Positions 25,244 to 34,484 of a stretch of 64,000 bases of DNA are shown piece after piece. Where the stretch lies: the NCBI RefSeq assembly GCF_014725735.1, contig NZ_CP061368.1, positions 269,001 to 333,000 of the forward strand. Reading direction: 5' to 3'. Made by a program: the position numbers and the translations under genes. The DNA comes from Wenzhouxiangella sp. AB-CW3. GTDB taxonomy: Bacteria; Pseudomonadota; Gammaproteobacteria; Xanthomonadales; Wenzhouxiangellaceae. A model generated the notes under the pieces. The model had not been told where the DNA came from and did not search any database. It saw only the letters and a program-made list of their open reading frames with translations. Each line of letters starts with the position of its first letter. The stretch's first letter is position 1.

Positions 25244-26367
25244 CGCACCACGAACTCGGTCATGTACCAGGTTGTGGTGGCTTCGAAGCCGGAATCGCTC
25301 AGGCCGTAGACCCACAGCCGGCCCTGTTCGTCGGTATTGACCTCGAAATCCTGTCCGGCGGTGCTGACCCGCTTGAGTTGCCATGGTGAATCGGGGTCGC
25401 CGCACCACTGGTCGTCCAGGCGGTTGGCCATGTCGCCCACGGCCAGTGCGTAGCGTCCGGGAGCTGATTGCTGGCCGAGGTCGATGGACGGGCGGCGCAT
25501 GGGCGGCATCTCGCCCGAGCCGTTGTCTTCGAGCACGTAGTCCGGCTGCTCGCCCGATGCACCCAGGCGCACGAATACCGACTCGCCCGGCGAGCCGCCG
25601 ACACCGAAACAGCCCGATGGAACGTTAGTGGCGAACTGCATTTCCAGCTCCAGTCGGTAACGGGTATCCGGCTCCAGGCCGTCGATCAGCCGCATCAGGA
25701 CCATCATCAGGTCGTCGGTGCGGTTGTTGCCACTGATCGCCAGGCCGTGGCGTCCGCTCCACTGCGCGGGCAGTTCCTCGTGGCCCCAGTCCAGCTCCAT
25801 GAACTCTTCTTCGCCCTGCCAGTAGTCGAGAAACAGGGCCTCGAATCCGGCCGGCCCGCGGTCGAGATTGAAGCGCCGGGTTTCATCGAACCGATCCTGG
25901 GCCGGGCAGCGCGAGCCGTCCATGCGGGTCAGGCGCTCCAGATTCAGCTCGCCGTCGGCCAGGAAGGTATCCACGGGTGCGTAGGACAGCGTTGCCGCAT
26001 CACACCCGGTCAGCTGCAGCTCGATCTCTCCCCACACTTCGCCCTGAATGTCCTGGTGGTTGAAGCCGTCCGGAAAACTGGCGCCCCGGTAACGACGCAT
26101 TTCCGCGTTCAGGGTATCGCCGCCGGCATCGCCCAGCCCGAGCAACCACAGGGGATCGCCGTTCATGTCGTAGGTGAACCAGGCCACCAGCACCTGACTC
26201 TTGTCCAGCATCTCGATCTGCACACCATGGCCGGGGCGTTCGGGTTCATACCAGTTGCCGGTGATGTCGGAGTCGATGTAGTTTGCCTGCCCGTCGGCGG
26301 CCAGTGCCGGAAAGGCCATCAGTGCGAAAATGGCCGCAACAAGGAGGATCTGCAAGGCTCGTTTCAT
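25225..26367 (-). CDS. Secreted protein with an N-terminal 'GNWYEPxRPGHGVQIE' module, function unknown
   Basis: 380 residues from the ATG at 26367, chosen because a clean signal peptide follows (KRALQILLVAAIFALMAFPALA, cut near residue 24). The first mature domain reads SDITGNWYEPERPGHGVQIE, then VLVAWFTYDMNGDPLWLLGLG, a beta-rich module recurrent in secreted proteins of Xanthomonadales-like genomes. Residues from about 180 form a second beta-rich domain (LEPDTRYRLELEMQFATN) resembling a carbohydrate- or ligand-binding sandwich. Cysteines TGCDAA, SRCPAQ, SGCFGV and QWCGDP could pair in the periplasm or outside. No catalytic motif was recognised. Confidence 0.75.
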   Translation of the reverse strand: MKRALQILLVAAIFALMAFPALAADGQANYIDSDITGNWYEPERPGHGVQIEMLDKSQVLVAWFTYDMNGDPLWLLGLGDAGGDTLNAEMRRYRGASFPDGFNHQDIQGEVWGEIELQLTGCDAATLSYAPVDTFLADGELNLERLTRMDGSRCPAQDRFDETRRFNLDRGPAGFEALFLDYWQGEEEFMELDWGHEELPAQWSGRHGLAISGNNRTDDLMMVLMRLIDGLEPDTRYRLELEMQFATNVPSGCFGVGGSPGESVFVRLGASGEQPDYVLEDNGSGEMPPMRRPSIDLGQQSAPGRYALAVGDMANRLDDQWCGDPDSPWQLKRVSTAGQDFEVNTDEQGRLWVYGLSDSGFEATTTWYMTEFVVRLSPVG

Positions 26368-26446
26368 GGCGTCGATTGCGTTGACAGCGGTGAATTTCAC
26401 CCTCAAAGGTAACAAGAGTGATGCGCACTGTCACCCCTTTTCAGTA

Positions 26447-28064
26447 CCTTGATCCCCGGATAAGGATTCGCCTGAAAACGAAGAAGCGCACCAGTTGGAG
26501 TGGTTACGGCACAATGCCGGGTGACAAAACCAATCACTCCAAAGGTGCGCTTGATGGACAGGATAACGGGAACGCCGACCAAGGTCGAAGTGGATTTCAC
26601 GGATGCGCGTCTGACGCATCGAGGTGGATGGGTTTTTCTGGGTCAGGCCTTCAAGCGGCTGGATCTGGGCAGACGTCTGTCGCAGGCGCTGTCGCTCAAG
26701 CGACGTCGCCGGGGCGCGTCGGATGCTGAGATGGTGTTGAGCCTGGTCGCCTCGCAGGTGGCGGGAGGCGGTGCGCTATCGGATGTGGATGCGTTGCGTT
26801 GCGACGACACGTCTGGTCGCTTGCTGGGTTTGGCGGAGGTCCCTGACCACCGTCGCCTGGGCGAGTGCTTGAGCCGCTTCGGTGCGGCAGACGTTGAGGG
26901 ACTTGAGCGACTGGTGGGCTCGGTAGCGGCTGAGCTGGCGCCTGAGGTGATTGCTCATGAGCAAAGCCGGCGGGGCTATGTGCCAGTGTTTATCGATGGC
27001 TCGGCCATTGAGGTTGAAGGCCGGCTGTTCGAAGGTGCGGGCAAGGGCTATGACGGCACCCAGCAGTACTGGCTGCACGGGGTGTTCGTTGGCGGGCTTA
27101 GGGCTGCCGGTCATCTGCATCCAGGCGGAGTGGCGGTGACGGCGGGCTGGCGCGAGCAGCTGGAATCGATCCGCCAGTGGTTCGATCCGGATGACGCCGT
27201 CTGGGTTCATGTGGACAACGCTTATTACGGCCGTGAGTTTGTCGACTTCTGTCACCAGCAGGGCTGGGGCTACTCGGTCAGCGTCACCCACGATGGCTTC
27301 CGGGCGCCGGTCCTGCGCATGCTCCAGGGCTTGCCTGAGTCGGCCTGGACTGACATCGGCATGGGGGAACAAGCCACGCTGGTCCATCACCGTCCTCAAG
27401 GCTGGCGCGAACACGCCCATGTGGTGATCCGGCGCACCCATGACGGTGCCCAGCAGCGGCTGGAGCCGGCCTATACCGTCACCCTGGTCTCCCGCGATGA
27501 TCTCCCGGTGGGCGAACTGGTGGCACGCCACCGCCAGAAGCAGGGCCAGGAGAACGCCTTCAAGGGGCCGCTGATCGATCTGGATCTGCACCATCCGCCC
27601 TGTCGACGCTTCCATGCCAATCAGGCCTACTACTTGTGCGGGCAACTCGCCCAGATCCTGCTCAGAATGCTGCAGTACGACTTCCTGCCCGCCGAGAGCC
27701 GCAAACACTCGATCCGGCCTATCATCCGCTACCTCATCCACACCCCGGCTCGACTGGTAAGGCGAGCGCGGCAGTGGCGGCTGGACTTTGCCAAGACCAC
27801 CTTCCGACTCGATTGGCTGTATCACGCCGCCTGCCAGCTCGAGTAGCCGTCTACGACCTCACTCAGGCCATCAAGATCGACTGGAGAGCACCGGTCACGG
27901 GCAGGTGCGGCCCGATGACACAAAACTTCAGCACAACACCCCTCAAACACCGCTCTCAAGCATCCGACGGACCTCATTCAAAAGAAGAGGGACTCCAATA
28001 CGTGCCGCCGGAAGCCTGCCCGGCAATCTCTGAGCCGCTTGGCAGGCTTATCAGGGAATCAAGG
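26447..28064 (+). mobile_element. IS1380-family insertion sequence
   Basis: Likely ends are imperfect 18-bp inverted repeats with 16 matches: CCTTGATCCCCGGATAAG at 26447 and its complement-type CTTATCAGGGAATCAAGG at 28047-28064. The 1618-bp length and ends beginning CC fit IS1380/ISEcp1-type elements. The flanks do not give an adjacent duplication: CAGTA precedes the left end directly, while CAGTA lies five bases beyond the right end, so the exact right boundary or an old rearrangement is uncertain. Confidence 0.72.
26554..27846 (+). CDS. IS1380-family transposase
   Basis: 430 residues from the ATG at 26554 ([17 protein letters not shown]). The DDE core matches the family: [23 protein letters not shown] (first Asp), [17 protein letters not shown] (second Asp), and [21 protein letters not shown] (final Glu), then [21 protein letters not shown]. 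The ORF is uninterrupted, so it may be active. It sits about 380 bp upstream of the citrate synthase start, transcribed in the same direction. Confidence 0.93.
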   Translation: MDRITGTPTKVEVDFTDARLTHRGGWVFLGQAFKRLDLGRRLSQALSLKRRRRGASDAEMVLSLVASQVAGGGALSDVDALRCDDTSGRLLGLAEVPDHRRLGECLSRFGAADVEGLERLVGSVAAELAPEVIAHEQSRRGYVPVFIDGSAIEVEGRLFEGAGKGYDGTQQYWLHGVFVGGLRAAGHLHPGGVAVTAGWREQLESIRQWFDPDDAVWVHVDNAYYGREFVDFCHQQGWGYSVSVTHDGFRAPVLRMLQGLPESAWTDIGMGEQATLVHHRPQGWREHAHVVIRRTHDGAQQRLEPAYTVTLVSRDDLPVGELVARHRQKQGQENAFKGPLIDLDLHHPPCRRFHANQAYYLCGQLAQILLRMLQYDFLPAESRKHSIRPIIRYLIHTPARLVRRARQWRLDFAKTTFRLDWLYHAACQLE

Positions 28065-28226
28065 GGTTTCAGTAGTGCGGTGCTGCAAGTCCGGCGCTCG
28101 ATATGCGATACTAATGCGTTCCGTACGGCCCGGTACTGCGGGTGGCCAGAGCGTCAGCGGCCGCCAAGCGGCAGTTCGGCCTGCCTGCAACCCCTTTACA
28201 AGCAACCGCCTGCCAAGGAGAGCCCG
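28065..28226. other. Residual gltA leader between the insertion sequence and the citrate synthase start
   Basis: Only about 160 bp remain between the inferred right end of the element and gltA. AAGGAG at 28215-28220 is the clear ribosome binding site. The native promoter may be within this stretch or may have been displaced; I cannot place boxes confidently. Confidence 0.5.
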
Positions 28227-29516
28227 GTGACAGAGCGCAAACTCACCCTGACCGATTCCGAATCCGGAAAAAGCCTGGACCTGCCGGTCGTTGCCGGCAC
28301 CGAAGGTGATCCCACGCTGGATATCAGCAAGCTTTATTCGACGCTGGGCTACTTCAGCTTTGATCCTGGTTATGGCGCCACCGCAAGCTGCAAGAGCGAC
28401 ATCACCTACATCGATGGCGATGCCGGCATCCTGCGCTATCGCGGCTATCCCATCGAGCAACTGGCAGAGCAGTCCAGTTTCGTCGAGGTGGCCTACCTGC
28501 TGCTCAACGGTGAGTTGCCCGATGCCGACCAGTATGCCGGGTTCGAGCGCGACATCACCTACCACACCATGGTGCACGAGAAGCTCAACACCTTCATGCA
28601 GGGCTTCCATTACAACGCACATCCCATGGCCATCCTGTCTGGCGTGGTCGGCTCCATGGCCGCCTTCTACCACGACAAGCTGGATGTCAACGATCCCGAG
28701 CAGCGCGTGCTGGCGGCCAAGCGGCTGATTGCCAAGATGCCGACCATTGCCGCGGCGGCCTACCGTCACCACATGGGTTGGCCCAGTGCCTATCCGCGCA
28801 ACTCCCTGGGCTATTCAGAGCGCTTCCTGCACATGATGTTCTCGGTGCCGGCCGAACCCTACGAGGTCAATCCGGTGGCTGCCAGGGCACTGGACCTGCT
28901 GTTCATCCTGCACGCTGATCACGAACAGAACGCCTCGACCTCCACCGTGCGCCTGGTCGGCTCGACCGGGGCCAACCCCTATGCCTGCGTGGCCGCCGGC
29001 ATTGCTGCGTTGTGGGGGCCGGCCCATGGCGGCGCCAACGAGGCTGTGCTCAACATGCTCAACGAGATCGGCGATGTCAGCCAGGTGGGCAAGTACGTCG
29101 AAAAGGCCAAGGACCGCAACGACCCGTTCCGGCTGATGGGTTTCGGTCATCGCGTCTACAAGAACTTCGATCCGCGCGCGACCATCATTCGCAAGGCCTG
29201 CCACGAAGTGCTCGAAGAGCTGGGCCAGCAGGACCCGCTGCTCGACCTGGCCATGGAGCTGGAAAGAATCGCCCTGGAAGACGACTACTTCGTCGAGCGC
29301 AAGCTCTACCCCAATGTCGACTTCTATTCCGGCATCATCTACAAGGCGCTGGGCATTCCGACCAGCATGTTTACCGCCATGTTCGCCATCGGCCGCACCG
29401 TCGGCTGGGTCAGCCAGTGGCTGGAACAGGCCGGCACTCCCCACCGCATCGGCCGCCCCCGCCAGGTCTATACCGGGGCCGGCGAGCGTGATTATGTGGA
29501 TATCGCCAAGCGCTGA
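28227..29516 (+). CDS. gltA: Citrate synthase (type II)
   Basis: 429 residues starting at GTG 28227, six bases after AAGGAG; the frame is open upstream into the insertion sequence but that part is not protein-like. The order of motifs is complete: [46 protein letters not shown] with catalytic His267, and [15 protein letters not shown] with His308, then the aspartate-containing [10 protein letters not shown] region. It condenses acetyl-CoA with oxaloacetate, and the N-terminal extension is that of the hexameric, NADH-sensitive gram-negative enzyme. Confidence 0.97.
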   Translation: MTERKLTLTDSESGKSLDLPVVAGTEGDPTLDISKLYSTLGYFSFDPGYGATASCKSDITYIDGDAGILRYRGYPIEQLAEQSSFVEVAYLLLNGELPDADQYAGFERDITYHTMVHEKLNTFMQGFHYNAHPMAILSGVVGSMAAFYHDKLDVNDPEQRVLAAKRLIAKMPTIAAAAYRHHMGWPSAYPRNSLGYSERFLHMMFSVPAEPYEVNPVAARALDLLFILHADHEQNASTSTVRLVGSTGANPYACVAAGIAALWGPAHGGANEAVLNMLNEIGDVSQVGKYVEKAKDRNDPFRLMGFGHRVYKNFDPRATIIRKACHEVLEELGQQDPLLDLAMELERIALEDDYFVERKLYPNVDFYSGIIYKALGIPTSMFTAMFAIGRTVGWVSQWLEQAGTPHRIGRPRQVYTGAGERDYVDIAKR

Positions 29517-29528
29517 TGCGCTTGGCGA

Positions 29529-29646
29529 GGTGAAAGGGATAAGGAAAAAGGTGATAAGGTGAAAGGAAATTCAGGCTGGTACTTGATCCGTTAGCCTGGT
29601 GCTCCTGAATGCCCCTTGTTTTTCCTTTTACCTTTTACCTTTTCCC
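29529..29646. repeat. Inverted heptamer-like arrays after gltA
   Basis: The left arm (29529-29569) contains GGTGAAA, GGAAAAA, GGTGATAA and GGTGAAA; the right arm (about 29607-29646) contains TTTTTCC, TTTTACC, TTTTACC, TTTTCCC. They are separated by about 40 unique bases and could fold into a long stem between the convergent gltA and SDR genes. Confidence 0.7.
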
Positions 29647-29656
29647 ATATTTCCTC

Positions 29657-30478
29657 TCACAAAAACAAATCCGGCAACAACTCCTCGCCCGGCTTCACCG
29701 CATAACGATCCAGATCCGTCACCCCCGCCTTCTCCAGCACTTCGTCGTCGATGAAGAAGTGTCCGGTGAACTGGCGTGATGGTCGCGTCAGTACCCAATG
29801 GGCGGCGTCGGCCATGATTTCGGGCTTGCGGCAGTTTTCCGGGTTGACTTCGCCGCCGAGCATGGCCAGGGCGGCGGTGGCGATGACGGTTCTGGGCCAC
29901 AGCGCGTTGACGGCAATGCCGCGATCACGAAACTCTTCCGACATGCCCAGCACGCACATGCTCATGCCATACTTGGCCATGGTGTAGGCCACGTGCGGGG
30001 CGAACCATTTCGGGTCCATGTTCAGCGGCGGTGACAGGTTGAGGATGTGCGGGTTGTCGGCTTGTTCCAGCCACGGCAGAGCCTGTTGCGAGCAGACGAA
30101 GGTGCCGCGGGTATTGACGCTGTGCATCAGGTCATATCGCTTCATGGGCACTTCGGGGGTGGGTGCCAGGTAAATGGCCGAGGCGTTGTTGACCAGGATG
30201 TCGATGCCCCCGAAGTGGTCGGCGGCCGCTGTCATGGCCTCGCCCACGGCCTGTTCGTCGCGGATGTCGACTTTCAGCGGCAGGGCGCGGCCGCCTGCGG
30301 CCTCGATGTCTTCCGCCGCGCTGTGGATGGTGCCCGGCAGTTTGGGGTGGCGGCGGTCGGTCTTGGCGGCGATGGCGACGTTGGCGCCATCGCGCGCGGC
30401 ACGCAGTGCGATGGCCAGGCCGATGCCGCGCGAGGCGCCGGTGATGAACAGGGTCTTGTTGGCGAGTGACTGGGTCAT
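29657..30478 (-). CDS. Short-chain dehydrogenase/reductase (HSDL2-like)
   Basis: 273 residues from ATG 30478 (MTQSLANKTLFITGASRGIG). SDR motifs: TGASRGIG cofactor loop, DILVNNASAIYL, and the catalytic Tyr-x3-Lys as AYTMAKYGMSMCVLGMSEE. KTDRRHPKLPGTIHSAAEDIEAAGG and the LNLSPPLNMDPKWFA stretch are typical of the hydroxysteroid dehydrogenase-like 2 group, so the likely reaction is NAD(P)-dependent oxidoreduction of a lipid or acyl derivative. Substrate unknown. Divergent from the DedA-like gene with 73 bp between starts. Confidence 0.88.
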   Translation of the reverse strand: MTQSLANKTLFITGASRGIGLAIALRAARDGANVAIAAKTDRRHPKLPGTIHSAAEDIEAAGGRALPLKVDIRDEQAVGEAMTAAADHFGGIDILVNNASAIYLAPTPEVPMKRYDLMHSVNTRGTFVCSQQALPWLEQADNPHILNLSPPLNMDPKWFAPHVAYTMAKYGMSMCVLGMSEEFRDRGIAVNALWPRTVIATAALAMLGGEVNPENCRKPEIMADAAHWVLTRPSRQFTGHFFIDDEVLEKAGVTDLDRYAVKPGEELLPDLFL

Positions 30479-30551
30479 GAATGCTGTCCTATTCCGGTGT
30501 GAGGGGTATGCTACATCGGAGAAGGGGTACACGGCGCGCGCCGGCTGAAGC

Positions 30552-32603
30552 ATGGATACCGGGTTTCTCGCCAATCTCAATCAGCTGCTCCAGTCTCATC
30601 CGGTCTGGCTGGTGGCGATGGCCTTTGCCTTCGCGCTGCTTGAATCACTGGCCATTGTCGGAATTTTCATCCCGGGCATCGTTCTGTTGTTCATCGTCGG
30701 CACGGTGATCGGTGCCGACCCGGTGCTGTTCTTCTGGTGCTGGCTGGGGGCGGCCGCCGGCGCACTGTGTGGCGATCTGGTCAGTCACTGGGCGGGTTCG
30801 CGCTTCCGGTCGGAGATTCCGCGGCTCTGGCCCCTGAGTCGGCGCCCCGACATGCTCGCCGCCGGACAGGACGCGGTACTCCGCCATGGTGGCAAGGCGG
30901 TGATCATCGGTCGCTTTGTCGGGCCGCTGCGACCGGTGGTGCCGCTGGTTGCGGGCATGATGAGCATGCCCATGCGTGCTTTTCTGGCCTTCTCCATTCC
31001 GGCCTGCGTGTTGTGGGCGCCGGCTTACCTGCTGCCGGGCATGCTGTTTGGCGCCTCGCTGGAACTTGCTGCCGAGTTTGCCGGCCGCCTGGTGGTGATC
31101 CTGCTGGTCGTGGTGCTGGGTGGCTGGATGGCAGTCTGGCTGACGCGGCTGGTTTACAACTTTACCGCCCGTCGCAGCGCCTGGTGGCTCAAGTCGCTGA
31201 TTCGCTGGAGCAGCGAGCACCCGCTGCTGGGGCGAGTGGTGGCGCCGCTGTTCGAGCCCGGCAAGCGCGAGTTGCTTTCCGTGGCCCTGCTGGGATTACT
31301 GCTCCTGGTGTCGCTGGCGTTGCTGCTGGGGGTTTTGCTGGTCGCACCGTTCGCTACCGGGGCCTTGGGTGCCGAGCAACAGGTGGCCGGCTGGGCGGCG
31401 AGTCTGCGCAGTCATGCCGCCGACCCCGTTTTTGCCGCGCTGTCGCTGGCCGGTGAGATGCCGGTGATGGGTATGGTGGCCGCCATCATGACGCTGTTGC
31501 TGCTGGCGGTTCGACGCACCAATGCGGCCTGGCACTGGCTGGTGGCCACGGCCGGGGCATGGCTGCTGGCGGCCATGCTGGCCGCATTGATGAGGCGGCT
31601 GGTTGAGGCGCCGGAAGCGATGCCTTCGCTGGGCGAGATTCCCCATCGCGCAACCGTGCTGACCACTGCGGTGCTCGGGTTCTTTGCCGTGATGATTGCC
31701 AAGGATCTGCCGGCCGGATTGCGCAAATGGCCTTACCTGCTGACCAGTCTCATGCTGATGCTGGTCTGCCTGGCCAATCTGTACCTGGGGCGGGTATCTC
31801 TTGGCGGCATTCTCGCGGCCCTGGCCCTGGGGGGCGGTTGGGTCGCGCTGGTGGGTATCGGCTATCGCCAGCGTGCCCTGCCGCGCAGCCGGCCGTTCCT
31901 GGTGGCCCTGGTGTTCTATGGCCTGCTGGTCATTCTGGGCGGTCAGCATGCCGGGAATCACCTGCAATCGATGCTCGAGGCCTCCCGCCTGGCGCCGACG
32001 GAACGTCATCTGAGCCTGTCGGAGTGGCTGTCCGAGGGTTGGGCGGCCCTGCCCGAGCGACGATCGCGGATCGGTGCCGCCGCGCTGCAGCGCTTCGATC
32101 TGCAGGTCGCTGGCGATCTGGATGCGCTGGCCTATCAGCTCGAGTCTGCCGGCTGGCATCGGCCCGAAACGGAAGTGGCGAGCCCGTGGACCCGGCTGGC
32201 CGAACCCGGGGACGATGCCCTGGCCATGCCGCACCTGCCGCGTGAGTTTGCCGGGCGTCCGGAGCACCTGGTGCGTGTTCTGCCCGTCGGCGAGGAGCAG
32301 ATGGTGGTGCTGAGGCTGTGGTCGTCCGGTGCCAGGGTGCAGCCAGGGGGAGTGCCGATCTGGCTTGGCCAGGTGCGAACCGTAGCTCCGGCGCGACTGT
32401 TCGGGCTGATCCGTTATTGGACAGTGACCGAGCCGGAAGGCAAGCCGGCCGATGCACAGTTGGAAAGCGCGTTGTCAGGTCATGTGCAATTGACCGTTTC
32501 GGAGGCGTTACGGCTGTACTTCGAGCCGGCGCTCAGTGTGCCGAGTCATCCGGCTCATCGGCCGGGTCCTGCAGAAGGCTCACGAGGGCTTCCAGTCGAC
32601 TGA
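30552..32603 (+). CDS. DedA - degenerate PAP2 - LssY C-terminal fusion membrane protein
   Basis: 683 residues in three parts. Residues about 1-205 are a DedA/SNARE-associated domain (ALLESLAIVGIFIPGIVLL, then GRFVGPLRPVVPLVAGMMSMP). Residues about 240-460 have the helical layout of a PAP2 phosphatase, but the catalytic motifs are not there: where PSGHA should be it reads GEIPHRAT (His365), and the SRxxxxxHxxxD region reads ANLYLGRVSLGG without its Arg, His or Asp. Residues about 480-660 match the LssY C-terminal region (PEHLVRVLPV, MVVLRLWSSG, PIWLGQVRTV). DedA proteins move or flip lipids; this fusion probably works in envelope lipid recycling, with the middle domain likely non-enzymatic. 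The last 71 bases overlap the opposite gene. Confidence 0.85.
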   Translation: MDTGFLANLNQLLQSHPVWLVAMAFAFALLESLAIVGIFIPGIVLLFIVGTVIGADPVLFFWCWLGAAAGALCGDLVSHWAGSRFRSEIPRLWPLSRRPDMLAAGQDAVLRHGGKAVIIGRFVGPLRPVVPLVAGMMSMPMRAFLAFSIPACVLWAPAYLLPGMLFGASLELAAEFAGRLVVILLVVVLGGWMAVWLTRLVYNFTARRSAWWLKSLIRWSSEHPLLGRVVAPLFEPGKRELLSVALLGLLLLVSLALLLGVLLVAPFATGALGAEQQVAGWAASLRSHAADPVFAALSLAGEMPVMGMVAAIMTLLLLAVRRTNAAWHWLVATAGAWLLAAMLAALMRRLVEAPEAMPSLGEIPHRATVLTTAVLGFFAVMIAKDLPAGLRKWPYLLTSLMLMLVCLANLYLGRVSLGGILAALALGGGWVALVGIGYRQRALPRSRPFLVALVFYGLLVILGGQHAGNHLQSMLEASRLAPTERHLSLSEWLSEGWAALPERRSRIGAAALQRFDLQVAGDLDALAYQLESAGWHRPETEVASPWTRLAEPGDDALAMPHLPREFAGRPEHLVRVLPVGEEQMVVLRLWSSGARVQPGGVPIWLGQVRTVAPARLFGLIRYWTVTEPEGKPADAQLESALSGHVQLTVSEALRLYFEPALSVPSHPAHRPGPAEGSRGLPVD

Positions 32604-33129
32604 CAGGGTCGCTCATCTCAAGCAGGGCCTGGGCATGCTCGAGTTCCAGCGGCAGCAGCGCGGCCAGGCAGCGCCCCAGCTCGACGGCATCGTCGATGTC
32701 GATATCGATGTCACTGGCGGTTTGTCGATGACTCAGCAATTCCTGCATCAGGGTCTGAAGGGCAGCAAACCGGGCCGGCACGGCCGCGGCCGGTTCTGGA
32801 GGCAGCCAGTCGACCGTGCCGATCAACAGTCCATCGTCGCGCGCGCGTGTATCGATGATGCGGAACCGGCGTCGGCCTTCGCAGCGAAGCCCGAGCAAGC
32901 CATCGTCAAGGGTCGAGAAATCGGTAATGATGGCCTCTGTTCCGATGCGCGCATGGCGGGCGCGTCCGGCCTGCGCTGCCGGCCAGGCACAGATCACGCC
33001 GAAGCCGCTGTCGGCGCGAGTGCAGTCGCGCACCATGCTCAGGTAGCGCTGTTCGAAAATGCGAAGCGGCAGCGTCGCGCCGGGAAACAGCACGGTCTGC
33101 AGCGGGAACAGGGGCAGTTCGGTGCTCAC
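32533..33129 (-). CDS. Stand-alone Lon N-terminal (LON substrate-binding) domain protein
   Basis: 198 residues: MSTELPLFPLQTVLFPGATLPLRIFEQRYLSM is the standard opening of the LON-SB domain, followed by GFGVICAW and the beta-rich middle; the AAA+ and protease domains of Lon are absent. Such small proteins are widespread in proteobacteria, with proposed but unsettled roles in substrate recognition or peptidase-linked regulation. The GTG start overlaps the mpl stop (GTGA, 33126-33129), so the two are coupled. Its 3' end overlaps the DedA fusion gene on the other strand by 71 bp. Confidence 0.87.
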   Translation of the reverse strand: MSTELPLFPLQTVLFPGATLPLRIFEQRYLSMVRDCTRADSGFGVICAWPAAQAGRARHARIGTEAIITDFSTLDDGLLGLRCEGRRRFRIIDTRARDDGLLIGTVDWLPPEPAAAVPARFAALQTLMQELLSHRQTASDIDIDIDDAVELGRCLAALLPLELEHAQALLEMSDPVSRLEALVSLLQDPADEPDDSAH

Positions 33130-34484
33130 GCGAGGCGGTCGAAGAAGCGTTGTGGCGCGGATTCAAAGCCGCGGTTGCTCATGAACACGACATGGTCGCC
33201 GGGCCGGACCTTGCCGGCCAGGTCGTCGAGCAGCGCTTCGACACGGCTGCGCGGACGGCCCTCGCCCCCGCATCGTTCCAGCACATCGTGTGGGTCCCAG
33301 TCCATGGCCTCACTGGTGCGCAGCCAGACATGGTCGGCGGCGGCCAGGGCGGCCGGGAGTTCGTTGACATGAAAACCGCCGCGCATGGTGTTGCTGGCCG
33401 GTTCCAGGGCGACCAGAATGCGCGCGTTGCCGACGGCCCTGCGCAGCCCCTCCAGGGTGAGTCGAATGGCGGTGGGGTGATGCGCGAAGTCGTCGTAGAC
33501 ATGGACACCGCCACACTCGCCCAGTCGTTCCAGGCGCCGCTTGACGCCGCCGAAGCGGGCCAGTGCCTCGATGGCCCTGGCGACCGGGACGCCGGCCTCG
33601 CCGGCCGCGGCGATGGCGGCCAGTGCATTGAGTGCATTGTGGCGGCCGGTCTGGGTCCAGTTCAGTTCGCCCTGTGATTCGCCCTGGTGGAATATCTCCA
33701 GGCGGCGACCGGAAGGCTCGATCAACCGTACCTGCCATTGCCCACTGTCGCTGTCGTGAAAACCAAACGGGACCTGTCGGGTCCAGCAGCCCATGTCCAG
33801 CACTTCAGCCAGTTCGCTGTCAGCGGCGTTGACCAGGATGCTGCCGTTGCCGGCAATGGTTCGCACCAGGTGATGGAACTGGGTCTGGATCGAGGCCAGG
33901 TCGGGGTAGATGTCGGCGTGGTCGAACTCGAGGTTGTTGAGGATGGCGATGCGGGGGCGGTAGTGCACGAACTTGGCCCGCTTGTCGAAAAAGGCCGTAT
34001 CGTATTCGTCGGCCTCGACCACGAAATACTCCTCGCCGGCACGAGCCGAGACACCGAAGTCGGTGGGAATGCCGCCGATGAGAAAGCCCGGTGCCAGCCC
34101 GGCCTGTTCCAGTATCCAGGCCAGCATGCTGGCGGTAGTGGTCTTGCCATGCGTACCGGCCACGGCCAGTACCTTGCGCCGACGCAGGTAGTTTTCGCCC
34201 AGCCAGCGCGGGCCCGAAGTAAACGGGATGTTCTCGTTGAGGATGTGCTCCACGGCCGGGTTGCCGCGACCCAGGGCGTTGCCGACGATGACCAGGTCGG
34301 TGTCGGCGGCGATGTGCTCGGGCCGATAGCCCTCGGCCAGGTCGATGCCCAGTTGCTCGAGCTGGGTGCTCATCGGAGGGTAGACGTTCTGGTCCGATCC
34401 GCTGACTTCGTGTCCGTCAGCGCGAGCCAGGGCGGCCACGCCACCCATGAAGGTGCCGCAGATTCCGAGAATATGTATTTTCAC
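33126..34484 (-). CDS. mpl: UDP-N-acetylmuramate:L-alanyl-gamma-D-glutamyl-meso-diaminopimelate ligase
   Basis: 452 residues. Mur ligase layout: N-terminal MKIHILGICGTFMGGVAALARADGH (Mpl-specific GTFMGG), ATP-binding AVAGTHGKTTTASML near residues 107-120, EADEYDTAFFDKRAKFVHY and NNLEFDHADIYPD, then VYDDFAHHPTAIR and ALEPASNTMRGGFH. Mpl recycles the murein tripeptide by joining it to UDP-MurNAc, and is a peptidoglycan recycling enzyme. It overlaps both neighbours by four bases (34481-34484 and 33126-33129), giving a tight three-gene minus-strand operon. Confidence 0.96.
   Translation of the reverse strand: MKIHILGICGTFMGGVAALARADGHEVSGSDQNVYPPMSTQLEQLGIDLAEGYRPEHIAADTDLVIVGNALGRGNPAVEHILNENIPFTSGPRWLGENYLRRRKVLAVAGTHGKTTTASMLAWILEQAGLAPGFLIGGIPTDFGVSARAGEEYFVVEADEYDTAFFDKRAKFVHYRPRIAILNNLEFDHADIYPDLASIQTQFHHLVRTIAGNGSILVNAADSELAEVLDMGCWTRQVPFGFHDSDSGQWQVRLIEPSGRRLEIFHQGESQGELNWTQTGRHNALNALAAIAAAGEAGVPVARAIEALARFGGVKRRLERLGECGGVHVYDDFAHHPTAIRLTLEGLRRAVGNARILVALEPASNTMRGGFHVNELPAALAAADHVWLRTSEAMDWDPHDVLERCGGEGRPRSRVEALLDDLAGKVRPGDHVVFMSNRGFESAPQRFFDRLA

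Noticed and set aside
27636-28226. Citrate synthase starting inside the transposase gene
   Set aside because: The upstream frame runs through the insertion sequence; the GTG at 28227 has a strong ribosome binding site and gives the normal protein length.
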